Part shown: piece by piece, positions 1 to 10,100 of the stretch
How the letters are laid out: each line of letters starts with the position of its first letter
Numbering within the stretch: the stretch's first letter is position 1
Source of the DNA: Mycoemilia scoparia
Lineage: Eukaryota > Kickxellomycota > Kickxellomycetes > Kickxellales > Kickxellaceae
Length of the DNA stretch: 64,000 nucleotides
Assembly (NCBI GenBank): GCA_027575805.1
Contig: JANBPU010000012.1
Span: 62,001 to 126,000, forward strand
Direction of reading: 5' to 3'
Notes under the pieces: model-generated
Told to the model about the DNA's origin: nothing
What the model saw: the letters and a program-made list of their open reading frames with translations, nothing else
The model's database searches: none
Program-made: the position numbers and the translations under genes

Positions 1-499
1 ATTCAAGTTGACCAAAAACAAGCCCTTCATTGCCAAGGTTTCTGTTTAATATATAAATGCCCATTAATTTCGGTTTTGGCTACTGTTAATATTTGTGGGA
101 GCACAAATCTATTGTAAATCTACTTGCGCTCTTTGAACTTACCACCATGATTGGGCGATTTTGCAAGAATCTGGTCACATGTCCGAAGACCTTTCTTGTA
201 TTGACGAATTTCAAAAAGTTTCTAGGAAAGCGAGTTAATTAGGGGTTAGCAGCTGCAAGAATACATATCTGTTGTAGTTCTATGTGTCAAGTTTCATACC
301 AATACGCTTTTGAACAGCGTTTGTTCTTTGTGGGACAATCCGTCAAGAGCGCTAGCCATGATATAACCAACAAGCCCTTCGATCTATACTATGTTTGTGC
401 TAAATAGTAACTAAAAGGTCAGATTCTAAAGGAGCTGAAAATCTAAAAAGTGGCATGGGCTGGGCTAAAGTGTCTATTAATATTGATTTGATTGGTGCC

Positions 500-725
500 G
501 TTGATTAAAATTTGGGAACTCCAACTATTGTAGCCAATTTGGCAGAATCTCCTTTGAAGGTGTGTACCAGAATAATACCCTGGATAGCAGCCAATGATCC
601 ATCAGCCCCCAGTCAAAGCGTATGTCGTATGAGCCGACTTACAGGGAATGTATGAGGGCACCGATCTGTTTCCTTTTGGTGGAGAACTTGACATTTGGCG
701 AAGAAGATTTAAAAAGGTGCCTTGA
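500..725 (+). repeat. Diverged long relative of the palindromic repeat
   Basis: This segment shares ordered blocks with 30950-31215: a CAGAATCTCCT block, a stretch of C residues, then TATGAGGGCAC and a CCTTTTGG block followed by GAGAAC or GAAGAAC. Spacing between blocks is similar in both copies, so they appear to be old copies of one element larger than the 100-bp repeats. Ends are not defined here. Identified by eye only. Confidence 0.4.
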
Positions 726-894
726 GGTTCATTTACTCAGCATGGTTAAAAATGCATGATACCAACAAGTCAGCAATAGCCATGGCAAATACCTAGAAAA
801 ATCGAATGCAAGAGCATGAGGCCCTAGTTGTAACCCATTGCAAGTTTTGTTAAAGGCTGTTTGAAAGTTACATTTTACAAATATAAAAGCATAT

Positions 895-996
895 GGATCA
901 TAATTTTTGAAGGGTGACTTTTGGTGGCCAACGATTATAGGGGTAATCCCAGCCAAATGAGTGACTCTATAGCCCTTCAAAAATAACTACTACCCA
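895..996 (+). repeat. Palindromic MITE-like repeat, copy 1
   Basis: About 100 bp bounded by inverted ends: TAATTTTTGAAGGG on the left and CCCTTCAAAAATAA on the right. The interior carries the block GGCCAACGATTATAGGGG seen in the other copies. The same element appears in reverse orientation near 31460 and 38535. It has no coding capacity, and its position between genes fits a non-autonomous DNA element. Confidence 0.7.
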
Positions 997-1787
997 TTTA
1001 CAGATACAACAAATATTGGAAGCGGCATTATAGTTGCAATGTATGCATGCAAGTATTTGCTGCCAACTTCATTCTACGCAAGTTTAGATGGAAGCTAGCT
1101 TGGTTATGATATACTCAAGAGAGAAGTTCAGCAACGAGGAATACCCTCAAGACAAGTTTATTGCTTTGGCGTGAACAGCATTTTGGCATGACGAATCGTT
1201 TCCGATCTTTACTGAAGCTTCTATTTTCGGGTGATTACGACGGAGACTTCTCAGCCAGCTAATGAGGGGCAAGCTCTTTTTGTTTTGATCCACCTATCTT
1301 GATAGTGTTGACCTACCCCCGCATTCAGCCGATATCTTTGCCATCAGCTATCCACTTAAAATGCTGGACAGTGATAACTGTGACCCCTGACACAGTGGAT
1401 TGGGTTAGTTAGACACACAATGCCCATAGTGTATGCAAAGTAACTGCGCTCTGCATGGTAACTCAGTCAGACAGCCTGACCTATCAGGCTGGCTTGTGAG
1501 TTCATAAATTTTGCACAAAGATAGAGGTCATCCAGAGCCCGCTACTAACCTCTTGCCCAGATTTGTCACATTCTATCGTTTTTGCCGCGATCTTGGTATC
1601 CCTTTTATATATACTTTCATTAATTACACACTGGCTCTCGCATACGTACTTTGTTTGCTCCTCGAAAATACTTAATGCCCACATTAGCATTGCCTTACTA
1701 CCCTTTATAGCAACATACTGCCGCACTTGAGCCGCTTCACCACCTTATTTCAGTGACCTTCTTGCCTTTCCTACATTTTATCTCACA

Positions 1788-2492
1788 ATGAATATTGAGG
1801 AATTGAGCGCCCAGGATAGCAGTAGAAATGGACTAGACAATTTGGAGGCCCATAGTCTATCGCCAACTGGCACAAACGGTACAGCCTCAAGGTCAAGTCA
1901 GAGCCCAACAATTGGACATTCTCCTGCCATTATGGGCTCCACCAGTACACAGACAACTACAAGTACTCATTCTGTGGGCATATCCAGCTCACACCTTATC
2001 CCCACAATACTACCCAGGCCAGAGACCGGCATTCATGGTACATTTCAACAGCAGCAGCAGTCGGGAATAGCTGACCCTTCGCATTCACAACAAATTTCCA
2101 ACCAGTCTATAAACAGCCCGTATCCAACAGCCAGCCGCGGGCTTGTATGGGACTTTTATCGGATTGTAGAGCATAGGGTTTCTGGCAACACAGATCGCGC
2201 AGAGTGTATTCTATGTGGGAAAAAAATGTTGGGCAAAAGCGCCGATATGAAGCGCCATATCGTGCTGCTATGCCCAAACAGGGGGAAAATAAACTCAAAC
2301 CAGCACATAGTCATACAGAAGATCAGAGAGCAGATGGAAAAGCCAAAGACTCGATCAAAGCGAAACTACAATCTTGCAATGGCATCATCATCATCATCGC
2401 AGCCTCAGCACTTGGTCTTCCCCACATACAACAACCAGCCTCATAGCCAAGATCCAGTTATACAGCCACCCTGTAAGTGCGAACTCTCATGA
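1788..2492 (+). CDS. BED-type zinc finger protein (or 5' part of a fusion)
   Basis: The frame starts at ATG 1788 and encodes a Ser/Thr/Gln-rich N-terminal half of about 120 residues, then one BED-type zinc finger at about residues 122-165. The finger shows the aromatic start (VWDFYRIV), the CILC pair and the late H-x5-C pair (RHIVLLC). BED fingers bind DNA and occur in chromatin factors and domesticated transposases; no transposase domain follows here. A basic stretch and another Ser/Gln-rich segment come after the finger. Unspliced, the frame stops at 2492. However, a consensus donor at 2473 (GTAAGT), an acceptor ending at 2599, a 79-nt open exon (2600-2678), a second GTAAGT donor and an acceptor ending at 2775 lead in frame into the downstream aldolase, so this may be the first exon of a larger gene. 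The finger is clear; the gene end is uncertain. Confidence 0.7.
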   Translation: MNIEELSAQDSSRNGLDNLEAHSLSPTGTNGTASRSSQSPTIGHSPAIMGSTSTQTTTSTHSVGISSSHLIPTILPRPETGIHGTFQQQQQSGIADPSHSQQISNQSINSPYPTASRGLVWDFYRIVEHRVSGNTDRAECILCGKKMLGKSADMKRHIVLLCPNRGKINSNQHIVIQKIREQMEKPKTRSKRNYNLAMASSSSSQPQHLVFPTYNNQPHSQDPVIQPPCKCELS

Positions 2493-2767
2493 AGCAACAC
2501 GTTATTCTATGAGACTTTCGCGTGTCCCAATTTACAAAAGTGACGTACTAAATGAATTATCCCCCATTTTTGTTCAACCGTACTAAATAGCATATACAGC
2601 GGTTGCACAAACTCATGAGCCCTACACGGCGCCCTCAACTTCCATAGAAAGTCGTCACAAATACCCACGCCTTCTGCGGTAAGTCACTGTGTCTGTCTGT
2701 ATTGTGTGGTGATGGAACAGTGCTATATACTTATTTTTATTGCAATTGTTTGCTTCTCGCATCACCG

Positions 2768-3815
2768 ATGCTTAGACCCGACCAAGTACAAGTAGCTCAA
2801 ACACCAAGCCAAATGACGACCGTACAAGATAGACCACAAACACCGCCCCGATTTCTTAACCGGTTAAAGATGAAGCTCGATAAGGGCGTGGCTGCTTTTG
2901 GCATCTGGCTTGACATTCCAAGCCCACTTACTGCTAGGATAGTTTCCAGACTTGGCTTTGATTGGGCTTGCGTCGACATGGTAGGCTAATGAACAATACT
3001 ATGGTAGCCAGGTTTATTGCAACGATCAACATGTTTGATAATCATTAAATGGTGAACATCATTGTGATTGCTAGGAACACAGCCCACACAGTGCCACGGT
3101 TATGGCTGAAATGGTTGCAGCAATCGCGAGCTCAAATGCTTGCACGCCAATAGTTCGCGTTCCATCTCACAATATCGAATGGTTCAAGTGGGCCTTGGAT
3201 GCTGGTGGGTTCATTACTATAACGTGCTATGAAGGCGTATAAGCCATCCCCAATACAGCTGCTTAGTTTCTTGTCGTTATTATTTGGCTATGTATAGGCG
3301 CGCATGGTGTTATAATTCCAATGGTTAATACTGTTGAAGAAATGCGAAAGATTGTTTCTTACTGTCGGTATCCGCCAGTTGGAACTCGTTCAAGCGGTGC
3401 ATTCTATGCTCCATACACCTACGGCTTTAGCAATGCCTGTGCCAACGAGTATGCAGCTCAAGCAAACCAAGAGATCCTCGTCATCCCACAGATCGAGTCC
3501 AAAGAGGCAGTGGAGAATGTTAATGACATACTTTCAGTGCCAGGTATCGATGCAGCATTTATCGGACCATATGATTTGCACTTGTCTCTGGGGCTTCAGC
3601 CTTCCGGAGAGGGCTTTGAGCCCGAATTCATTAAAGCCCTAGAAAAGATAACCAAGGCCGCTCGGTTGCACAATGTCCCATTGGGCATCTACTGCTCAAG
3701 TGGCGAAGCAGCAAAAATGCGTGCCAACCAAGGTTTCCGAATGCTTGTTGCTGTAAATGACACAATGGCCCTTCTGTCGGCGTCAGCTGATAATCTTAGT
3801 AAAGCAAAAAACTAG
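2768..3815 (+). CDS. HpcH/HpaI-type 2-keto-3-deoxy acid aldolase
   Basis: Three exons: up to 2980, 3075-3204 and 3298-3815, joined at GT-AG sites in phase 0 then phase 1. The product is a class II pyruvate aldolase of the HpcH/HpaI family, which cleaves 2-keto-3-deoxy sugar acids or 2,4-dihydroxyheptanedioate to pyruvate plus an aldehyde. Visible family signatures are the N-terminal GVAAFGIWLD segment, DMEHSPHS (general-base His) across the first junction, the pyruvate-binding Arg in VRVPSHN, the metal-binding Glu in IPQIES and Asp in GPYDLHLSLG. The length from the first Met (about 281 residues) suits the family. Stand-alone starts are ATG 2768 or, more like relatives, ATG 2813. The reading frame also stays open upstream to a splice acceptor at 2775, allowing in-frame joining to the BED-finger exon. 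The exact substrate cannot be read from sequence. Confidence 0.85.
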
Positions 3816-4178
3816 TTTCATGATATTAGCCACACTATATTATTAGTAAACCTATCAATCATTCGACTGATATATCTGGTTCAATTTTAAAGCGACCTAT
3901 TCCTTTTAGTTTTCTCTTCCTTGTAAAGTCTAATATATCACTGCAATGTTGAATACAATAATCCCACAAGCCTCCAAGAAGTCTATGGTTGTAGGGCACG
4001 GTTTTGGCATACAAATATTTATATTGATTTATAGATAATAATAATATAAGCTCTTTATAAAATTTTAAGGGATATTCACAAAAAATGAAATTTAGAGGTC
4101 TTGAAAGGTTTATGGGTGCTTAACTCATCAGAGAGAGAAATAGAGAGAGAGCAATAGTAAATAGGCCACAATTATGGC
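3816..4178. other. Convergent intergenic region
   Basis: This 363-bp gap lies between the stop codons of the aldolase (+) and POL2 (-). It is AT-rich with short A/T runs and a GA-rich patch near 4128-4152. It should contain both polyadenylation regions. I see no gene in it. Confidence 0.6.
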
Positions 4179-7100
4179 CTAGTTCTTTGTTAGCTTCAAA
4201 GACCAATTAACCGTATCTAAAAGCATATACATACCATAGTATTGTGCAACGCTGTGTAGAATATGAAGCTTTTGTAACACTAGGGATCTGGGGATCATGT
4301 TGGTAAATTTCCCCGAACACTGAGTGCAATGTGGCGTAAGGTTATCTTGTTTGATCATCTTGCATTTTGTGCATTTGAGATCTTGCACCTGGTATGAGAG
4401 GATCATTTTATGCAAAATAGACACAAGCCGCTCTTCGATCAATGAGCGGTTGTATGCCTGGCTACATCCAGGACAGGCCCAGCTGTTGCTATTGCCGTTT
4501 GTTGCGGGCCCGGCATTCAATCCAGTGTCATGCTCTTGGGCATCAGCGTCGCCGCCCATGGCTGCAGGGTCTTGGGGTGTCAAGATATCGATGTCACGGC
4601 AGAAATCGATGTCGCGACAGTAGTTACAGTAGTCACAAACCACCTGCGGAAGGATGAGTCTTTGGCAGGGATTTTTGAACTTTGCCATTTCGCTAAACTC
4701 TCCAACATTGAGTAGGGATAAAAGGTTGCGACGGAGCGAGCGAATGTGGTATTCGGCATCTTGTTCAAGGTTGAGCACGGTAACGATGGCCTTGACAAAC
4801 TCGAGGGATGGGTTGCTGGTGTGATGCTTGGATATTATTCCTGGGAGGTTGGGGAATTTGGTGTTTGGGTCGTCACGATGGCTTGAGGAGCATGTCTCTG
4901 TGATTTTGGGAACCAGATCCAGCAGAATACGAGTAAACCTTTGGCTGATGACTCGCTTGTAGAAGGCATTGTTTGCAGCTCTTATTTTTGCCAGCTTTGA
5001 TTTTTCCCTGCTTGCATTGGTCTTCGATTTTCCAGATATATCAGTATAGACTTCGTTCTCGTTGTTCTGGCCATCGCTGTCTTCATCGTCATCGCTGCTA
5101 TTGTGGCCATGACTATTGTTCGGAGCTGGGAGTGCGGAGTTATTGCGTTTTGGGTCGCTAATTTCCTGGTCGTGCTTGAATAGCTCATAAATAAACTGCG
5201 CAACGATCGTGTCAAAGTGTTCATGGACAACTGGTGGCATGAAGTCCTTGATGCTCCATGACATTTCTATACGCGGTTCTTCATTTTCGCCACCACCGGA
5301 ATCAGTAACAGATCTGGTTGCCGGCACGACTATGCCTCCATAGTTGACTGTGTCCATCCAAAGCAGCCGAAGCCAGTAATGTATCGGGTTTAATGTTACC
5401 TGCTCAAGTGCAGGCTGCTCACCGAGCGCCTTAACAAGGTAAGTGACATATGCTTGGGCTGCGGGTATGTTCTTCATTGTGGTTGCAATAATGAGCTTCT
5501 CATTATTACAGTATACAACCTTTGATCCTAGGTTGCGCACCTCGGCCTTCATTTGCATGACTACCTTGCTCATCAGACTCCTTACCAGTCTGACCAGGGA
5601 CGGGTCGTATAGGAATGATGCTGGGTGTGTGAGCCAGCGGTAAAAGTGCTCAGCCATCATCGCAGCATACCGATTGCCGCTTTCCGCTACTTCAACGCAC
5701 CAGCCACGAAGAATGCCCCTGAGATTTTGGAAGACAGTTTCTGGAACACTACCGTCGCCAAATGGAATGGAGACTATAGTCGTTGGGTTTTTGGACGCCG
5801 ACCCAATTCCGGTCCACTCGGCAGTTTTAGAAGACGACGACGCTTCTGTTCCCGATTCTCCATTTTTTCCAGTCTTCTTCTGGCCATCATTACCAAAACC
5901 GTGCTGATCAAGAGCTGTTGCCATTGCATCGAACTTTGCTAGCCCAACACTGCCTTCAAGCTCATTAATGAAGGGCGCTTGGACAACCGTACCGACTGCA
6001 AGGCCTTGCACATCCAAGTCAACGCATACTGTGTTATAGCTTCCAGGAACATTGGTTTCAACACGTCCTGGGGCCAAGGAGTGGGCATTAAGTCCTGTAT
6101 TTGTAGTCCCTGTGTCACCCAGGAACGCATCAAGCTCGAAGCTGGTAACTTCTGATTCATCAGCCTCACGGCCGCCCAGGTCAGGGCGCGCTGATGGCGA
6201 CCACCACAAAACATGCTTAGCAGCGACAAGGCGGCGGGCAAAAAAGATATCAGCAAGGAATATCGGAAGGTCAGAGGGAAGGTTGGCCATAGGGATTCCT
6301 GAGTACTGTGCTAGTTCAACTCTGTCCTGGACCCAGGCTGATATGTGTAGATAGTGCACCATCATTCTACGGGCTGCGTGGCGCTGCCAGTCCAAAGGTG
6401 CCAGGGAGCCATCGGTTACGTGAGATGGCATTGGCGCTAACGGAAACTCCTCAAGCATACGCACATTCGCTGCCATTTTATGTGACTGGATTGGTGAATG
6501 GTATACCAGCATTGTTGCTCCACGCCTCTCATTGGAGTACTTTGTTAATGCCGAATTGAGAGCTCGGTATGCAGCTTTTGGTGTAGAGTATGAATTTGCT
6601 TGGAAGGTCATAATGCTTGGATACTCGAATATTTCCTTAGTTGTATTTCCTGACTCAGCTTGGCTATCAAGCTGGGCTTTGTGCTCGCGGGCTTTGGCAG
6701 AGTAAAGTTTTTCAAGATTTGGTATTTGTAGTTGACGAGTATGAGAATCAACAATAAATACATGAGCTTGGGACGTTGGGGTCAAGAATAGACCAAAGAA
6801 CTGGCGTCCATCCTTGGCTGTTGCATGGTATAAATAAATATACTTTAAATTTTCCCTGCAAGTCCTTTGGTAGACATTGATCTGTGCTTGGGTCTGAGGA
6901 ACATGTCTTTCAAGGGTTTCCAAAGGTACGACAGAATCGTTGGATCCACCACCTGCTGTCTTGGAGAAAGTGGTAATGGAACTTTTGAGATCCTTGGTGG
7001 CTATGTTGCGTGCTTCTGGTTTGATATTGACAGTAGAACCAAGCATTATCAGCGCTCGCTGTAGGGGTGAAATGTGGGTCTCGTAGACACCAATGACACC

Positions 7101-10100
7101 AGGGTGCGAGAAGAAGGCAGCCCATTCTTGTTGGTTTTCAATGTAGGTATCTTCTGGAAGGACACAGCGATAAAGATGCTGTGAAACTGACTGGTGAGCA
7201 ACTCGAGGAAGGACAATGCCCTTTGCATCTTCAAAGTGAGGCATAGAGTTTATCTTTTCATTTGCTGATGAAGAAGATATATAAAAGATTCGAGGAACCG
7301 ATATGCGAACAGAGTGAAGCTGGCCCATCTTGAGGACCCAGGCTTTCAGTTCTCCTGGGGTTGACGTTTCAGCCAGCTGAAGCAAATGCCACTCTTTCCG
7401 ACCAAGACCACCCCCACCCTGTGGCTGGCCAAAGAAACTATTAAGGTTTGTGAATCCAGTAGCACTGGATCTCCCGACTGTGGATCGCTTACTGTTGCTG
7501 TCAACATCTCCATATTCATCCTGTTCATTATACTGGGAAGTGCTTCTTAGTTTGCGCAGTTGGCGTTGGAGTGGCCACTTCCTTTTTTGGTATTCAAGCC
7601 AGGCAGAGTAGTCTTCATCAATTGGGGGTGGTGGGCCGAGGCCTTGGATGGCTTCTCTAACCTTATCCAGAGACATGTTGTCCGTTAAAGATGCAGCTCT
7701 CTTGCGCTTACGGGCCAGAGAATTGACTACACATGAGCCTTGTTTAGTCTTTTTGCCGGATGACATGTGGGCTGAGCCAGGAGTTAAAGCATCTTCGATA
7801 TCAACTGCATCAGCAGCCTCAGCATCCATCCGGTTTTTGCTTTCCTGAAGATAATCATCTCGCGAAACCTTTTTAAACATTCCAGTGATGCGGTGCTGCC
7901 GAGATTTATCGGACTGGTTGTTGATTCTCCGGAGAAGCCAGTCTGGGTGCTTGATGCGAGGAACTGGGTTCGGCACATGTTGCATTGCTGCAGGAATTGT
8001 GATGATTTTTTGGATAACACCACCAAAGCGTTCAAGATAGTAGTTCCAATCTAGAATGCTGCGAATGTCAAAGTCTTTTAGCGAATTGTCTTTAAGCCAC
8101 CTGCGCAAGAAGGCCGCCTTAACAGATTCTTCAGCTGAAAATATAGCAACTGGGACAGCGCGCTCGGATACAGGAACGCCATGTGGCTTCTCTGAAACAA
8201 TAAATTTACATGCCAGGCCCTTGTCCTTGACCATTTGGTCACCAAGGAACTCAGCAAGACGGCGGGCGGTACAGATGGCAGTGGATTTCTGTCCGCCATA
8301 CTCTTCCAGCGTTTTGGACATGTTGCGATTTTCAGTAATCAAGTCAAAGATTTCGTGGTCTGGGAGAGAGACGCCGCGAGAAAATAGGATATCTAGCCAC
8401 TGGTTGGCTACACTGGCCACTTCCCTGTAGCACTCTTCTAGAGTGCTTCCCTTAAGAAAGACCTCAAAGATCTGCGACTGAAAGATCTTGATCAGCTTGA
8501 GCTCACCACGACGCTTTATTTCGAATCCCTTGAGTTCAGCTAAAGTCCCATCTTCATTAAATACAGCATAGCGTTTCTTCAAGAGCTTGTCTTCCTCTCT
8601 TGATGAAGGAAGAATCATCGCCCTGTATGGACCATCAACTTCAAAAAAGATAGAATTTTCCGAATGAGTCTTGTATTCGAAGGTCTCTGGATTCACAAGA
8701 TCTTGGTACTGATGATTTGTAAACTGGTCATAGACCAGGTGGTTCAACATGGTACATGGATAAGAAATGCCAAATGTTCCACCTTTCTTGAGACTAAATT
8801 TGAAATTTTCAGGGAATGTTCCGGGCAGTGCGCACCAAATACCGTCAGTATCTAATTCCAGAGGACGGCCAAGCTGCTCAATGCGCTGGCGCGCCATTTG
8901 AATAATACGTGAGCCGGTGAGACAAACCACACCAGCCATCTCAAGCGATTGCCATCTAGCCTGCTTTCTCATGACATAGCCATAGAAGGAGTTGAGAATA
9001 CATTTGTGGGCCAGCTGCAGGGAATCGTAGACCACAATGAACTTTTTACATTGGCCGACTTTTGCCTGGTCTCCAGCGGCAAGCGCCTCATCAAGCTTTT
9101 TTTTCTCCTTTTTGTGAAGGCCCTTATAAACGTAGCGACGGTCACGGAAGTTTCTCACAGTGTTGATATAGAAAGGATTTTCACGCTGGCAAATGATTGC
9201 CTCGCGTTCCTGGACATGCGTGTCTCTCAGACGATGGTACACTTTCTTTGAATACTGAGAAACTCGCTTTTTAAGCAATTCGGCGCGCTCTTCGTTCCTT
9301 AGATCACCAAAAGTCCTTGTGTTTCCATTTCTACTGCCTCTTGAAGGAGGGAATGTTTCTGCTTCGAGCTGAGCGCGGATCATATTAACTTCGGTGCGCT
9401 GGGGAGGGAAAAACTCGCCACGCCACAGCCATGGCATGCGGCGGTCGCACTGTTTTCCAGGAAGATTGAAGTCACACGTCGCACAAATGGCCTCGCTAAC
9501 TATGGAATCGGGTTGTAGACGGTTGGTAAGAATGATGTTTGGATACATAGCAGCAACATCCAGGTGATAAAGAAGCGGGGTTTCGTGGCGCATGGGATTA
9601 TCCCGAAGGTCTTCCAACTTTTTTACAATGGCGTTGCGCACCTCATCATAGTTGGCAATGTCGTCCATCGATAGTTTACCCTCAACCTCGATGCTAAACT
9701 TGAGTGCTCGATCAACCTCGTTAATAAGGGTTTGTGGTCCCTCGGGGATTACGCTAAAATGCATGGGGATATCGCTACGAAACACACCAGCTTCCAGTGC
9801 CTCGACGTGGCCACCAACATACGTCTCGGTCTCAATGAGGTGGCCATTCCAGGTCGATTCGAGCGGGTCCTGATGCTTGTTGGGCATAACAACAGTTGCT
9901 CGATATGCCTCCACCATCAGCAAAGTCTCGCACAGAGTTCCCGAGCCCTTTCGCAACACCTCGTCGGGGTTCATTGGGATGATGTTGCACAGCGAGAAGA
10001 TGAAGGGGTTGACATACTTCATGTACAAGTAGTAGGTAGCAACGGCATCTGAGACTGAGTATTGAGCGAGTACCTGGGGCCTTTCTGCTGCAAACCGGGT

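Larger units (their letters stand above)
1..1787. other. Non-coding region with diverged repeats
   Basis: I see no convincing gene in this 1.8-kb stretch. Reading frames on both strands are short and lack family features. It contains one clear copy of the short palindromic repeat near 895-996 and a longer, decayed relative around 500-725 that shares blocks with 30950-31215. The last few hundred bases should hold the promoter and leader of the BED-finger gene that starts at 1788; no strong core element is evident. Confidence 0.6.
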
